64,000 bases of DNA from Pseudomonas alcaliphila JAB1 (GTDB lineage Bacteria; Pseudomonadota; Gammaproteobacteria; Pseudomonadales; Pseudomonadaceae), in NCBI RefSeq assembly GCF_001941865.1, contig NZ_CP016162.1:1-64000 (forward strand), in the 5' to 3' direction. The notes under the pieces are model-generated. The model was not told the origin of the DNA and made no database searches. It saw nothing but the letters and a program-made list of their open reading frames with translations. Shown here piece by piece: positions 21,554 through 30,335 of this stretch. Numbering within the stretch: the stretch's first letter is position 1; every line of letters starts with the position of its first letter. Both the position numbers and the translations under genes were made by a program.

Positions 21554-21654
21554 CTGGGTCGGCCCTGGTCGTTACGCCTTGTCTTGCCTGCCTCACCAAC
21601 GTTTTTGAACGTCCTGTTAAACTGGGCGCTTTGCAGAAACGCTTGGAGTCTCTC

Positions 21655-22542
21655 GTGGAAAAACTCAAGGGCGCCCTGGTGGTCGGGTTCCTGCGCCTGT
21701 TCGCACTGCTGCCCTGGCGCGCCGTGCAGGCCGTGGGCAATGCCATCGGCTGGCTGATGTGGAAACTGCCGAACGGCTCGCGCGACGTGGTGCGCATCAA
21801 CCTGAGCAAGTGCTTCCCGGAGCTGAATCAGGCCGAACTGGACAAACTGGTCGGGCAAAGCCTCAAGGACATCGGCAAGACCCTGACCGAAAGTGCCTGC
21901 GCCTGGATCTGGCCGGCGCAGAAATCGCTCAAGCTGGTGCGCGAAGTGGAAGGCCTGGAGGTGCTGCAGCAGGCTCTGGCCTCCGGCAAAGGCGTGGTCG
22001 GCATCACCAGCCATCTGGGCAACTGGGAAGTGCTCAACCACTTCTACTGCAACCAGTGCAAACCGATCATTTTCTACCGCCCACCGAAGCTCAAGGCGGT
22101 CGACGAGCTGCTGCAGCAGCAGCGCGTGCAGATGGGCAACCGCGTGGCGCCGTCGACCAAGGAAGGCATCCTCAGTGTCATCAAGGAAGTGCGCAAGGGC
22201 GGCGCCGTGGGCATTCCGGCCGACCCGGAGCCGAGCCGTTCGTCGGGTGTGTTCGTGCCCTTCCTCGGTACCACCGCGCTGACCAGCAAGTTCGTGCCAG
22301 GCATGCTCACCGGTGGCAAGGCGGTCGGTGTGTTCCTGCATGCGCTGCGTCTGCCGGATGGCAGCGGCTACAAGGTGATCCTCGAGGCGGCCCCCGAAGG
22401 CATGTACAGCGAGAACGTCGAAGAAGGCGTGGCGGCGATGAGCGAAGTGGTGTCGCGCTACGTGCGCAACTACCCGAGCCAGTACATGTGGAGCATGAAG
22501 CGCTTCAAGAAGCGGCCCGAGGGTGAGGCCAAGTGGTACTGA
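21655..22542 (+). CDS. lpxL (htrB): Lipid A lauroyl-type acyltransferase
   Basis: 295-aa inner-membrane acyltransferase that adds a secondary acyl chain to lipid A. H-x4-E catalytic motif in SHLGNWEVLNHF, and Arg-rich segments typical of LpxL/HtrB. The GTG at 21655 has GGAG 7 nt upstream and gives MEKLKGALVVGFLRL, leading into the membrane anchor; an in-frame TTG at 21631 would add 8 residues and lacks such a site. Corresponds to the htrB homologue in the P. aeruginosa origin region. A terminator follows. Confidence 0.93.
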   Translation: MEKLKGALVVGFLRLFALLPWRAVQAVGNAIGWLMWKLPNGSRDVVRINLSKCFPELNQAELDKLVGQSLKDIGKTLTESACAWIWPAQKSLKLVREVEGLEVLQQALASGKGVVGITSHLGNWEVLNHFYCNQCKPIIFYRPPKLKAVDELLQQQRVQMGNRVAPSTKEGILSVIKEVRKGGAVGIPADPEPSRSSGVFVPFLGTTALTSKFVPGMLTGGKAVGVFLHALRLPDGSGYKVILEAAPEGMYSENVEEGVAAMSEVVSRYVRNYPSQYMWSMKRFKKRPEGEAKWY

Positions 22543-22570
22543 CGTACTGCCACAGAGCATGATGATGAAC

Positions 22571-22597
22571 GAAGGCGCCTCGATGGCGCCTTTTTTC
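22571..22597 (+). terminator. Rho-independent terminator after lpxL
   Basis: Stem AGGCGCC/GGCGCCT with loop TCGAT, followed by TTTTTT, about 30 bp after the lpxL stop. Confidence 0.9.
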
Positions 22598-22669
22598 TGT
22601 CGAGCGTTGGGAATTGCTTCGATTTTGCGTTATTAAAGGCTGCATCGTCCGCCTACCCCCGGAGCCTCC

Positions 22670-22936
22670 ATGCCGAACCAGCGCCAGCAGGTGCGTACCC
22701 CGATGAAGTGCCGGATCAAGATCAGCCACCCCAGCTTCGGCGAGCTGCTGGCGCAGACTCGTGATCTGTCCGATAGCGGTGTCTACGTGAAGCACCCGGA
22801 CATGGCCAGCTTGTCGGTCGGCACCGAAGTGATTGGCCAGGTACAGGATCTGCCTTTCCCCGCCCCGGTATTGAAGATGGAAGTGATGCGCGTGGATCCC
22901 GAAGGGGCCGGCCTGCGTTTTCTCGGCGAGGCCTGA
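22670..22936 (+). CDS. PilZ domain protein (c-di-GMP receptor)
   Basis: 88-aa single PilZ domain. Both c-di-GMP binding motifs are visible: R-x3-R at residues 5-9 (RQQVR) and D-x-S-x2-G (DLSDSG, about 32-37). Probably a small cytoplasmic effector. It has its own promoter region after the lpxL terminator. A homologue lies after htrB in the P. aeruginosa origin region. The output partner is not evident. Confidence 0.92.
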   Translation: MPNQRQQVRTPMKCRIKISHPSFGELLAQTRDLSDSGVYVKHPDMASLSVGTEVIGQVQDLPFPAPVLKMEVMRVDPEGAGLRFLGEA

Positions 22937-23056
22937 ACGGCGCCAGCCAGTTCGGACATTCGCAACGAGCGTTTCGGCTCAATGGAACATTTTGTTACAT
23001 CTACACTCTGATCTAGGCCTCACTTCGAGGTGGCGTCCATCAGAGGCGTTTTCGAC

Positions 23057-25669
23057 ATGAGTCGAGCGGTATCCGAACTCCCCGCCCAGGGCGCTGATGC
23101 GCCTGATCTTCTTCCTCCTTCACAACCCGGCTGGTTGCAACGCAACCGCCAACTGATCGGCCTCGGTCTTTCGCTGTTGCTGTTCTGCGTGGCGCTGCTC
23201 GCCTGCTGGCATCTGGTACGCGAAATCAACCCGGACCAGATCCGTGAATCGCTGGCCGCTGTGCCGTCGCAGGCGCTGCTCTATGCCCTGCTGGCGACCG
23301 TGCTGGGCTTTTTGGTGATGCTCGCCTACGAGTGGTCGGCCAGCCGCTACGCCAATGTCCAACTGCCGGCGCCGACCCTGGCGCTGGGCGGCTTCTGCGC
23401 CTTCGCCATCGGCAATGCCGTGGGCCTGTCGGCGTTGTCCGGCGGCTCGGTGCGCTACCGTCTGTACGGGCGTAGCGGCCTTGGTGCGGGCGATGTGGCG
23501 CGCATGAGCCTGTTCGCCAGCCTGTCGCTCGGCGTCAGCCTGCCGATCCTCGCAGCATTGGCGGCGCTGTTCGATCTCGAGGATGCCTCCACCGCGCTGC
23601 GCCTGTCCGAGCCGGTGCTGGCGGCGTTGGCCGTCGCCGTGCTGGTCGCCGCCACGGCCGTGGTGCTGCTGGTCAGCCGCAAACGCCTGGCCGAGCAGGT
23701 GGATCTGGGACGTTTCAGTCTGCGTCTGCCGGGCCTACGCATGAGCCTGACGCAGTTGCTGATCAGCAGCCTCGACGTGCTGATCGCCGCTAGCGTGCTG
23801 TACCTGCTGCTGCCCGAGGCGCCGCCTTTTTCGTCCTTCGTGCTGGTCTACATGCTGGCGCTGGCGGCCGGCGTACTGAGCCATGTGCCGGGTGGCGTCG
23901 GGGTGTTCGAGGCGGTGCTGCTGGCGGCCTTTTCCTCGCGCATCGACCCGGCCGGGCTGGTCGCGGCGATGCTGCTCTATCGCCTGCTCTATGTGGTGCT
24001 ACCGCTGGTGGCGGCCGGGCTCCTGCTGCTGGCTGCCGAGGCGCGTCGCCTGTGGTTCCCGCGCCAGGTGGCGCGGGTGGCCAGTGGTATGGCGGTGCCT
24101 GTGCTGGCACTGCTGGTGTTCTGCGCCGGCACGGTGCTGCTGTTCTCCGGGGTGACGCCGACCGTCGATGAGCATCTGGAAGCGCTGGGCTTTCTCATGC
24201 CGCCGCAATTGATCGCCGCCTCGCACCTGGCGGCCAGCCTGATCGGTACGCTCTGCCTGTTGCTGGCGCAAGGGCTGCGTCGGCGCCTGTCGGCAGCCTG
24301 GGCGCTGACCCTGGTGCTGCTCTGCCTGGGCGTGGTGCTGTCGCTGCTCAAGGGCTTCGACTGGCCCGAGGCTTTGGCTCTGGCAGCCATCGCCGGTTTG
24401 CTGGCGCTGTTTCGCCGCGAGTTCTACCGGCGTAGCCGGTTGATGGACGTGCCGGCCTCCGGCCTGGTACTGGCGGCCACGGCCGGGGTCATCGCTGCTT
24501 CGGTCTGGCTGCTGCTGTTCGCTTATCAGGACGTCGCCTACAGCCATCAGCTGTGGTGGCAGTTCGAGCTGGATGCCAATGCCCCGCGCGGTCTGCGTGC
24601 TGCGTTGGGCAGTGCGCTGGTGCTGCTGGCAGTCGGCCTGACCTGGCTGCTGCGCGCCACGCCGCCAAGTATCAGCCTGCCGGACGAGGGTGCACTACTG
24701 CGCGCTCGCGCCATCGTCCAGGCCTCACGACAACCCGAAGGTGGCCTGGCGCTGAGTGGCGACAAAGCCCTGCTGTTCCACCCCGATGGCGATGCCTTCC
24801 TCATGTACGCCCGCCGCGGACGCAGCCTGGTGGCGCTGTTCGATCCCATTGGCCCGGCCGCCCGCGCCGATCTGATCTGGCAGTTCCGCGACCTCTGCGA
24901 CCGCCATCATGCGCGGCCGGTGTTCTATCAGGTGCGCGCGGAGAACCTGTCCAGTTACATCGATATCGGCCTGACCGCGCTGAAGCTCGGTGAAGAGGCA
25001 CTGGTGGATCTGAAGACCTTCGACCTGGCCAGCAATGGCAAGGAGATGAAGGCGCTGCGCTACACCTGGAACCGCGGCCAACGCGATGGCCTGAGCCTGG
25101 AATTCCATGCCCCCGGCCAGGTGCCGATGGAGGAGCTGCATGTGATTTCCGATGCCTGGCTGGAGGGCAAGAACGTGCGCGAGAAAGGCTTTTCCCTCGG
25201 CCGTTTCAGCCCCGAATACCTGGCGCATTTCCGTGTCGTGGTGGTGCGCTTCGAGGGCCGCGCGGTGGCCTTCGCCAACCTGCTGGAATGCGAAACGCGC
25301 GCGGTGGCCAGCCTCGACCTGATGCGCGTGTTGCCGGATGCGCCGAAGTCGACCATGGAATTTCTCATGCTCGGCCTGATTCAGCAGTTTCAGGGCGAGG
25401 GCTATGCGCGCTTCAGCCTCGGCATGGTGCCGCTGGCCGGTCTGCAGACGCGCAAGGGGGCGCCACTGCCGCTGCGTCTCGGCGCGCTGGTGTTCGACCG
25501 TGGCGAGAATTTCTACAACTTCCAGGGCCTGCGCCGCTTCAAGGACAAGTTCCTGCCGCAGTGGGAGCCGCGTTACCTGGCCGTGCCGGCCGGGCTCGAT
25601 CCTTGGGTGGCATTGGCCGACACCGCCACGTTGATCGCGGGCGGCCTGGGTGGACTGGTGAGGCGTTGA
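23057..25669 (+). CDS. mprF: Bifunctional phosphatidylglycerol aminoacyltransferase/flippase MprF
   Basis: 870-aa membrane protein. The N-terminal about 500 residues hold some 13-14 hydrophobic segments (flippase domain, UPF0104-like); the C-terminal about 330 residues form the soluble DUF2156 synthase domain, which uses aminoacyl-tRNA to modify phosphatidylglycerol (alanyl- or lysyl-PG), reducing negative surface charge. The ATG at 23057 (AGAGG about 10 nt upstream) is preferred over an in-frame GTG at 23030. The next gene starts 1 bp after the stop. In P. aeruginosa the same pair makes and hydrolyses alanyl-PG, so alanyl-PG is the likelier product here. Confidence 0.93.
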   Translation: MSRAVSELPAQGADAPDLLPPSQPGWLQRNRQLIGLGLSLLLFCVALLACWHLVREINPDQIRESLAAVPSQALLYALLATVLGFLVMLAYEWSASRYANVQLPAPTLALGGFCAFAIGNAVGLSALSGGSVRYRLYGRSGLGAGDVARMSLFASLSLGVSLPILAALAALFDLEDASTALRLSEPVLAALAVAVLVAATAVVLLVSRKRLAEQVDLGRFSLRLPGLRMSLTQLLISSLDVLIAASVLYLLLPEAPPFSSFVLVYMLALAAGVLSHVPGGVGVFEAVLLAAFSSRIDPAGLVAAMLLYRLLYVVLPLVAAGLLLLAAEARRLWFPRQVARVASGMAVPVLALLVFCAGTVLLFSGVTPTVDEHLEALGFLMPPQLIAASHLAASLIGTLCLLLAQGLRRRLSAAWALTLVLLCLGVVLSLLKGFDWPEALALAAIAGLLALFRREFYRRSRLMDVPASGLVLAATAGVIAASVWLLLFAYQDVAYSHQLWWQFELDANAPRGLRAALGSALVLLAVGLTWLLRATPPSISLPDEGALLRARAIVQASRQPEGGLALSGDKALLFHPDGDAFLMYARRGRSLVALFDPIGPAARADLIWQFRDLCDRHHARPVFYQVRAENLSSYIDIGLTALKLGEEALVDLKTFDLASNGKEMKALRYTWNRGQRDGLSLEFHAPGQVPMEELHVISDAWLEGKNVREKGFSLGRFSPEYLAHFRVVVVRFEGRAVAFANLLECETRAVASLDLMRVLPDAPKSTMEFLMLGLIQQFQGEGYARFSLGMVPLAGLQTRKGAPLPLRLGALVFDRGENFYNFQGLRRFKDKFLPQWEPRYLAVPAGLDPWVALADTATLIAGGLGGLVRR

Positions 25670-25670
25670 G

Positions 25671-26924
25671 ATGAGCAGGATGACAAGGAGGCTGGGTGCA
25701 GTGTTGCTGGTCCTGGCGCTGGCGGCAGGAGTGGCAGGCTGGTGGTGGTCGATGCGCGGGGCCACGCAGTTCGGGACGGTGCAGATCCAGGGAGTTACGG
25801 GGCAGTTGCTGAGCCAGGGGGACGCGCGTCAGCGTGTGCTGCTGCTCACGCCGGCCGACCAGGCGCTGGATGAAGCCACGCTGCACCGTCTCGCTGAAGC
25901 CGGTGATCTGCGCCTGTTGCAACTGCACTTCTCGCCTGGCGACTGCAAGGCGCAACAGCAATTGATCAGCCTGGCCAGCGAGGATCTGGGCGGCGCGCCG
26001 ACCCTGGTGGCCGGTATCGGTCCGGCGGCGGCCTCGGCCTGGCGCTGGCTGGCGGCGCAGCACGATGATCAGGCCCAGGCGCTGTCGGTCGGCTTCGACC
26101 TGGCCAAGCCCGATTGCGCCGATCCGCTGCCACAACGGGCGGAGCACGGCCACTGGATCGCCCTGTGGAACGACAACCCGGGCGATGACAACGCCCGCTT
26201 CCTGCGTGAGCAGGGCAATGGCGAGCCACGCATCGGCGCGCTGGGCACGCCGCTGCCGACGCTGCTGGCCGATCAGTTGCAGCACCTGCTCGCCGGCCAG
26301 GGCGCGGCGATGCCGGTGATCGAGCATCCCTCGGCGCAACCGGCCGATACCCTGACCCTGTTCTATTCCGGTGATGGTGGCTGGCGCGATCTGGACCGTG
26401 CCTCGGCCGAACACATGGCCGCTGCCGGCTATCCGGTGGTGGGCATCGACACCCTGCGTTACTACTGGCAGCACAAGAGCCCGGAACAGAGCGCCGCCGA
26501 TCTGTCGCGCCTGATGCAGCAGTACCGCGACAAGTGGCAGGTGAAGCGCTTCGTGCTGGCCGGCTATTCCTTCGGCGCCGACGTGCTGCCGGCGATCTAC
26601 AACCGCTTGCCGGCCAGTGATCAGCAGCAGGTCGACACCATGCTGCTGCTGGCCTTCGCCCGCAGCGGCAGTTTCGAGATCGCCGTCAGCGGCTGGCTCG
26701 GCAAGGATGGTGCGGAGGCCCCGACCGGCCCTGAGCTGCGCAAGGTGCCGGCAGCCAAGGTGTATTGCATCTACGGCAGCGAGGAGACGGCTGAGAGCGG
26801 CTGCACCGAAGCCGGCGCTCCGGGGGAGCGTCTGATGATCAAGGGCGGGCACCACTTCGACGGTGACTACGCCGCGCTGGCGCAGAAGATGCTGGCGGCG
26901 ATCAAGGCGCGCCAGCCGCGTTAG
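25671..26924 (+). CDS. VirJ/AcvB-family serine hydrolase (probable aminoacyl-PG hydrolase)
   Basis: 417 aa with an N-terminal signal or anchor (hydrophobic about 8-27), so it acts in the periplasm. The C-terminal VirJ domain carries the nucleophile motif GYSFGADVLP (GxSxG) and a late GGHHFDGDY with the probable catalytic His; DTLRYYW and YSGDGGWRDLD are typical AcvB/VirJ segments. Co-transcribed with mprF, 1 bp apart. The homologous P. aeruginosa partner deacylates alanyl-PG, so this protein probably tunes the level of the MprF product. The two Cys pairs in the mature part may form disulfides (inference). Confidence 0.88.
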   Translation: MSRMTRRLGAVLLVLALAAGVAGWWWSMRGATQFGTVQIQGVTGQLLSQGDARQRVLLLTPADQALDEATLHRLAEAGDLRLLQLHFSPGDCKAQQQLISLASEDLGGAPTLVAGIGPAAASAWRWLAAQHDDQAQALSVGFDLAKPDCADPLPQRAEHGHWIALWNDNPGDDNARFLREQGNGEPRIGALGTPLPTLLADQLQHLLAGQGAAMPVIEHPSAQPADTLTLFYSGDGGWRDLDRASAEHMAAAGYPVVGIDTLRYYWQHKSPEQSAADLSRLMQQYRDKWQVKRFVLAGYSFGADVLPAIYNRLPASDQQQVDTMLLLAFARSGSFEIAVSGWLGKDGAEAPTGPELRKVPAAKVYCIYGSEETAESGCTEAGAPGERLMIKGGHHFDGDYAALAQKMLAAIKARQPR

Positions 26925-26959
26925 TCTCGCTGACGCATGCCAATGGATTGCCCTGATTC

Positions 26960-27009
26960 TGTAGGAGCGGATTCATCCGCGAAAAATCGCGGCTAAAGCC
27001 GCTCCTACA
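26960..27009. repeat. REP-like inverted repeat (GTAGGAGCG family)
   Basis: TGTAGGAGCGG at the left and CCGCTCCTACA at the right, with an inner CCGCGAAAAATCGCGG hairpin. Lies in the convergent gap between the virJ-type gene and ehuA, where it may also limit read-through. Confidence 0.8.
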
Positions 27010-27039
27010 AGATTGCGCGCAGCAGGGCCTGAACCTGCC

Positions 27040-27864
27040 TCAATTGGCCTCGTTCACCGCACTCAGAAACGCCTTCGTCCGCTCCTGCTGCGGGTTGCCG
27101 AACAGCTGATCCGGCGTGCCCTGCTCGTGGATGCAGCCCTGGTGGAAGAAGCACACGCGGTCGGCGAACTCGCGGGCGAAGCCCATCTGGTGGGTGACCA
27201 TCAGCATGGTCAGGTTGTGCTCGCTGCCGAGGCGGCGGATGACGTTGAGCACCTCGCCGCACAGCTCGGGATCGAGCGCCGAGGTTACCTCGTCGAACAG
27301 CATCACCTTGGGCCGCATCGCCAGCGCACGGGCGATGGCCACGCGCTGCTGCTGACCACCCGACAGCTGCGACGGGAAATGGCGCAGCTTCTCGCCCAGG
27401 CCGACCATCGCCAGCAGGTCTTCGGCGCGTTCGGTGGCTTCCTTCTTGCTCATGCCGAGCACCTGCATCGGCGCCTCGATCACGTTCTGCAGCGCACACA
27501 TGTGCGGGAACAGGTTGAAGCTCTGGAACACCATGCCGATCTTGCCGCGCACCTTGCGCTGGTGGCTGGCGCTGGCCGGCACCAGGCGCCCGTCGCGGGT
27601 GGGCATGTGGGTTAGCGGCTCGTCATCGACGGCGATCACGCCTTCGTCGATGCTCTCCAGGGTCATCAGCGCGCGCAGCAAGGTCGACTTGCCCGAGCCG
27701 CTGGGGCCGATGATCGCCACCTTCTCGCCAGCGGCGACGTCCAGGTTGAGCTTGTTGAGCACGGTGAGGTTGCCGTAACGCTTGGTCACGTCGGTGAAGC
27801 GGACGATGGGCTGGGGCATGGAGGAACTCCCTGCGGCGTCTGTAGAGTTGAGAAAAGCAGTCAT
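27040..27864 (-). CDS. ehuA: Ectoine/hydroxyectoine ABC transporter ATP-binding protein
   Basis: 274-aa ABC ATPase of the polar amino acid uptake family. Walker A GPSGSGKST, signature LSGGQQQRVAIARAL, Walker B VMLFDEVTSALDP and the H-loop THQMGF. The ATG at 27864 overlaps the ehuD stop (ATGA) and has GGAGG upstream; a second in-frame ATG at 27819 is also possible. It is the last gene of the minus-strand ehuBCDA operon and energises uptake of compatible solutes. Confidence 0.93.
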   Translation of the reverse strand: MTAFLNSTDAAGSSSMPQPIVRFTDVTKRYGNLTVLNKLNLDVAAGEKVAIIGPSGSGKSTLLRALMTLESIDEGVIAVDDEPLTHMPTRDGRLVPASASHQRKVRGKIGMVFQSFNLFPHMCALQNVIEAPMQVLGMSKKEATERAEDLLAMVGLGEKLRHFPSQLSGGQQQRVAIARALAMRPKVMLFDEVTSALDPELCGEVLNVIRRLGSEHNLTMLMVTHQMGFAREFADRVCFFHQGCIHEQGTPDQLFGNPQQERTKAFLSAVNEAN

Positions 27865-28523
27865 CGGGCAGTGACCTCCAGCCGATCTTCCACGCGCCGC
27901 ACGCACCAGGCCAGGGCCAGGCTGAGCAGGAGGAAGAAAAGACCGACCATGGTGATGGGCTCGAGGTAGCGGAAGCTCTCCGAGCCGATGTTCTTGGCCT
28001 GCTGCATGATTTCCACCACGGTGATGGCCGACAGCACCGGGGTGTCCTTGAGCATGGCCACCAGGTAGTTGCCCAGCGCCGGCAGGATCGGCCGCAGCGC
28101 CTGCGGCAGGATGATCTGCCGATAAGCCGACAGCGGCGACATGTTCAGCGCCGTCACCGCTTCCCACTGGCCACGCGGCACGGCATCCAGTCCGGCGCGA
28201 TAGACCTCGGCGGTGTAGCAGGCGTAGTGCAGGGCGATACCGAGGATGCCCGCCTGCAGCGCAGTGAGGTTCAGCCCGTAGTTGGGGAACACGTAGAACA
28301 GGAAGTACACCTGGATCAGCAGCGGCGTACTGCGGATGAACTCGATCAGCCCGGCCACCGGCCAGGACAGCCACAGATGCTTGCTGCGCCGGGCGATGGC
28401 CAGCAGCAGGCCGAGGACGATGGCGATGGCAAAACCGGCGAAGGTGATCAGCAGGGTATTGAGCGAGGCCTTGAGCAGGTCCGGGAGGATGCTCAGGGCG
28501 AAATCCCAGTCGAAGAAGTTCAT
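27861..28523 (-). CDS. ehuD: Ectoine/hydroxyectoine ABC transporter permease EhuD
   Basis: 220-aa inner-membrane permease of the HisM/His-Glu-Gln-Arg-opine family with about five membrane segments. The EAA loop is EAVTALNMSPLSAYRQIILPQA. The ATG at 28523 overlaps the ehuC stop (ATGA), and its own stop overlaps ehuA. A long open frame upstream in the same phase is a shadow over ehuC. Confidence 0.92.
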   Translation of the reverse strand: MNFFDWDFALSILPDLLKASLNTLLITFAGFAIAIVLGLLLAIARRSKHLWLSWPVAGLIEFIRSTPLLIQVYFLFYVFPNYGLNLTALQAGILGIALHYACYTAEVYRAGLDAVPRGQWEAVTALNMSPLSAYRQIILPQALRPILPALGNYLVAMLKDTPVLSAITVVEIMQQAKNIGSESFRYLEPITMVGLFFLLLSLALAWCVRRVEDRLEVTAR

Positions 28524-29179
28524 TGCAGGCCTCCGCGCATCCGGCCACGGCTCAGGCGTTTTTCCAGCAGGCGCATGCCGAGGTTGATCACCTGGGCCAT
28601 GAGGAAATACAGCAGCAGGGCCAGAGCGAAGATCTCCAGGGTCATGAAGGTCGCCTGATCCAGCTGGCGAGCACGGAAGGCCAGGTCCGACAGGGTGATC
28701 AGCGACACCAGCGAGGTGTTCTTCAGCAGCTCGATCAGCAGGTTGGTGCCCGGCGGAATCGCTGCCAGCAGCGCCTGCGGCAGGATGATGCGCAGGAAGC
28801 GTTTCGAGGGTCGCATGTTCAGCGCGGTGCAGGCCTCGTACTGACCCTTGGCCACCGAGCGGATGGCGCCGCGCATCACTTCTGCGCCATAGGCGCCGAT
28901 GTGCAGGCCGAGGCCGACGATGGCCACTGTGAAGGCGCTCATCTCGACGTTGAACGGTGGCATCGGCAGCACGAAATACAGCCAGAACAGCTGCACCAGC
29001 AGCGAGGTGCCGCGAAAGATCTCGATGTAGGTGATGGCCAGCCAGCGCAGCGGGCGAATCGGCGACAGCCTGCCCAGGGCAGCGATCACCGCGCTGGCGA
29101 TGGCCAGCAGCGAGCCCCAGAAGGTGACTTGCACGGTGACCCAGGCGCCTTGCAGCAGCAGGGGGAGAAGATCGGTCAT
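28520..29179 (-). CDS. ehuC: Ectoine/hydroxyectoine ABC transporter permease EhuC
   Basis: 219-aa permease, also of the HisM family, with about five membrane segments and the EAA loop EACTALNMRPSKRFLRIILPQA. It pairs with EhuD to form the membrane channel. It lies 64 bp after ehuB and overlaps ehuD by 4 bp. Confidence 0.92.
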   Translation of the reverse strand: MTDLLPLLLQGAWVTVQVTFWGSLLAIASAVIAALGRLSPIRPLRWLAITYIEIFRGTSLLVQLFWLYFVLPMPPFNVEMSAFTVAIVGLGLHIGAYGAEVMRGAIRSVAKGQYEACTALNMRPSKRFLRIILPQALLAAIPPGTNLLIELLKNTSLVSLITLSDLAFRARQLDQATFMTLEIFALALLLYFLMAQVINLGMRLLEKRLSRGRMRGGLQ

Positions 29180-29243
29180 GAATGTCTACCGCTCTATGCA
29201 CAGAAGTGCGCCACGCACCGGAATGCGCGGCGTTGTCCGTCCA

Positions 29244-30089
29244 TTACTGGCCGCAGAGTTCGGCGGCGGTCTTATCGGTGATGTTGGACTGGTCGAAACC
29301 GAAGGGCTTGACCGTGGCCAGATGCTCTTCGCTGCCCAGCCACTTTTTCAGCTCGGCATTCACTGCATCGCGCAGCTCCTTGTCTTCCGGGCGGAAGGCC
29401 AGGGCGCCATAGCCGGTGTGAGCCGGGTCGTCCTTGAATTCGGCGATGGCTTCGACGCTGTCGCCACCCTTGTCGGCCAGGCCTTTCATGGTCAGCTGGG
29501 TGCCGACGGCGGCATCGGCACGACCGGCGCGCACGGCCTGCAGCTGCGCGGTGGTGTCCGGCACCTGGAGGATCTGATCGTCGGTAATACCGGAATTACG
29601 GGCATAACCCAGGTTCACCGTGCCGGACATGATCGCCACCTTGGCACCGCTCTTGGCGATGTCTTCGTAGCTGTGCAGGCCCTTTGGGTTGCCGGTTTTC
29701 ACCAGCAGGGTATCGGGCAACTGGTAGTGCGGGTCGGTGAACAGCACCTGCTTGCAGCGCTCGGGGGTGATGTACATGCCGGCGGCGATCAGGTCGAAGC
29801 GGCTGGCGCGCAGGCCGGGGATCAGCGAACCCCATTCGGTGAGCACCGGGTTGATCTTCTCGACGCCCATGCGCTCGAAGATCTTCTTGACGATCTCCGG
29901 CGACTCGCCGGTGACGCTGCCATCGAGGGCGGTGTAGGCGAAGGGGGTTTCGTTGGCGTAGCCGATGCGCACGCTGCTGCTGTCCTTGACCTTGTCCAGG
30001 GTCGAGGCCTGGGCGCCGGCAGCGAAACCGGTGATCAGGGCGACAGCCAGCGCGAGGCGGCCGAAGCGGGAGGGGATAACGCTACTCAT
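29244..30089 (-). CDS. ehuB: Ectoine/hydroxyectoine ABC transporter substrate-binding protein
   Basis: 281-aa periplasmic binding protein of the SBP family 3 fold. The ATG at 30089 has GGAG 8-9 nt upstream and starts a clear signal peptide (Arg, then a hydrophobic stretch, cleavage after AGAQA). SVRIGYANETPFAY and the central VAIMSGTVNLGYAR are typical. First gene of the ehu operon. It is divergent from enuR, with the regulatory gap 30090-30335 between them. Confidence 0.93.
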   Translation of the reverse strand: MSSVIPSRFGRLALAVALITGFAAGAQASTLDKVKDSSSVRIGYANETPFAYTALDGSVTGESPEIVKKIFERMGVEKINPVLTEWGSLIPGLRASRFDLIAAGMYITPERCKQVLFTDPHYQLPDTLLVKTGNPKGLHSYEDIAKSGAKVAIMSGTVNLGYARNSGITDDQILQVPDTTAQLQAVRAGRADAAVGTQLTMKGLADKGGDSVEAIAEFKDDPAHTGYGALAFRPEDKELRDAVNAELKKWLGSEEHLATVKPFGFDQSNITDKTAAELCGQ

Positions 30090-30269
30090 CTTGGTGTTCT
30101 CCTGTTTCTTGTAGTCCGCCAGTGGCGGCATGCTGTGTTAGGAGGCAGGTAAATCAAGAGCGTTGGTGCGCATTAGGCCTGCGCCGGGTGGTGTTCTTTT
30201 GAGTTGCCTGAGGCACTGTTTTCCACCCTTGGCCCGAGCATACAAAGGCTTTTTTGGCTACGGCATTGC

Positions 30270-30281
30270 ACTAGGACAATT
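30270..30281 (+). promoter_or_regulatory. Candidate EnuR operator, copy 1 (ehuB-enuR gap)
   Basis: ACTAGGACAATT lies in the 246-bp divergent gap between ehuB and enuR, within a possible sigma70 promoter (TTGCAC around 30266 towards TAACGT). The same 12-mer with one change recurs in inverted orientation upstream of eutB. A motif shared by the two control regions of the cluster and not noticed elsewhere in the window is a candidate EnuR binding site; this is inference. Confidence 0.45.
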
Positions 30282-30335
30282 GAATCGTAACGTCTCACGC
30301 GGGATGCTTGAACGCAGTCGCCGGAGGAGCCATCG

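Noticed and set aside
27040..28548. 502-codon frame combining ehuD antiphase with ehuA
   Set aside because: The N-terminal half is the wrong frame of ehuD; ehuA proper starts at 27864 with an ATGA overlap.
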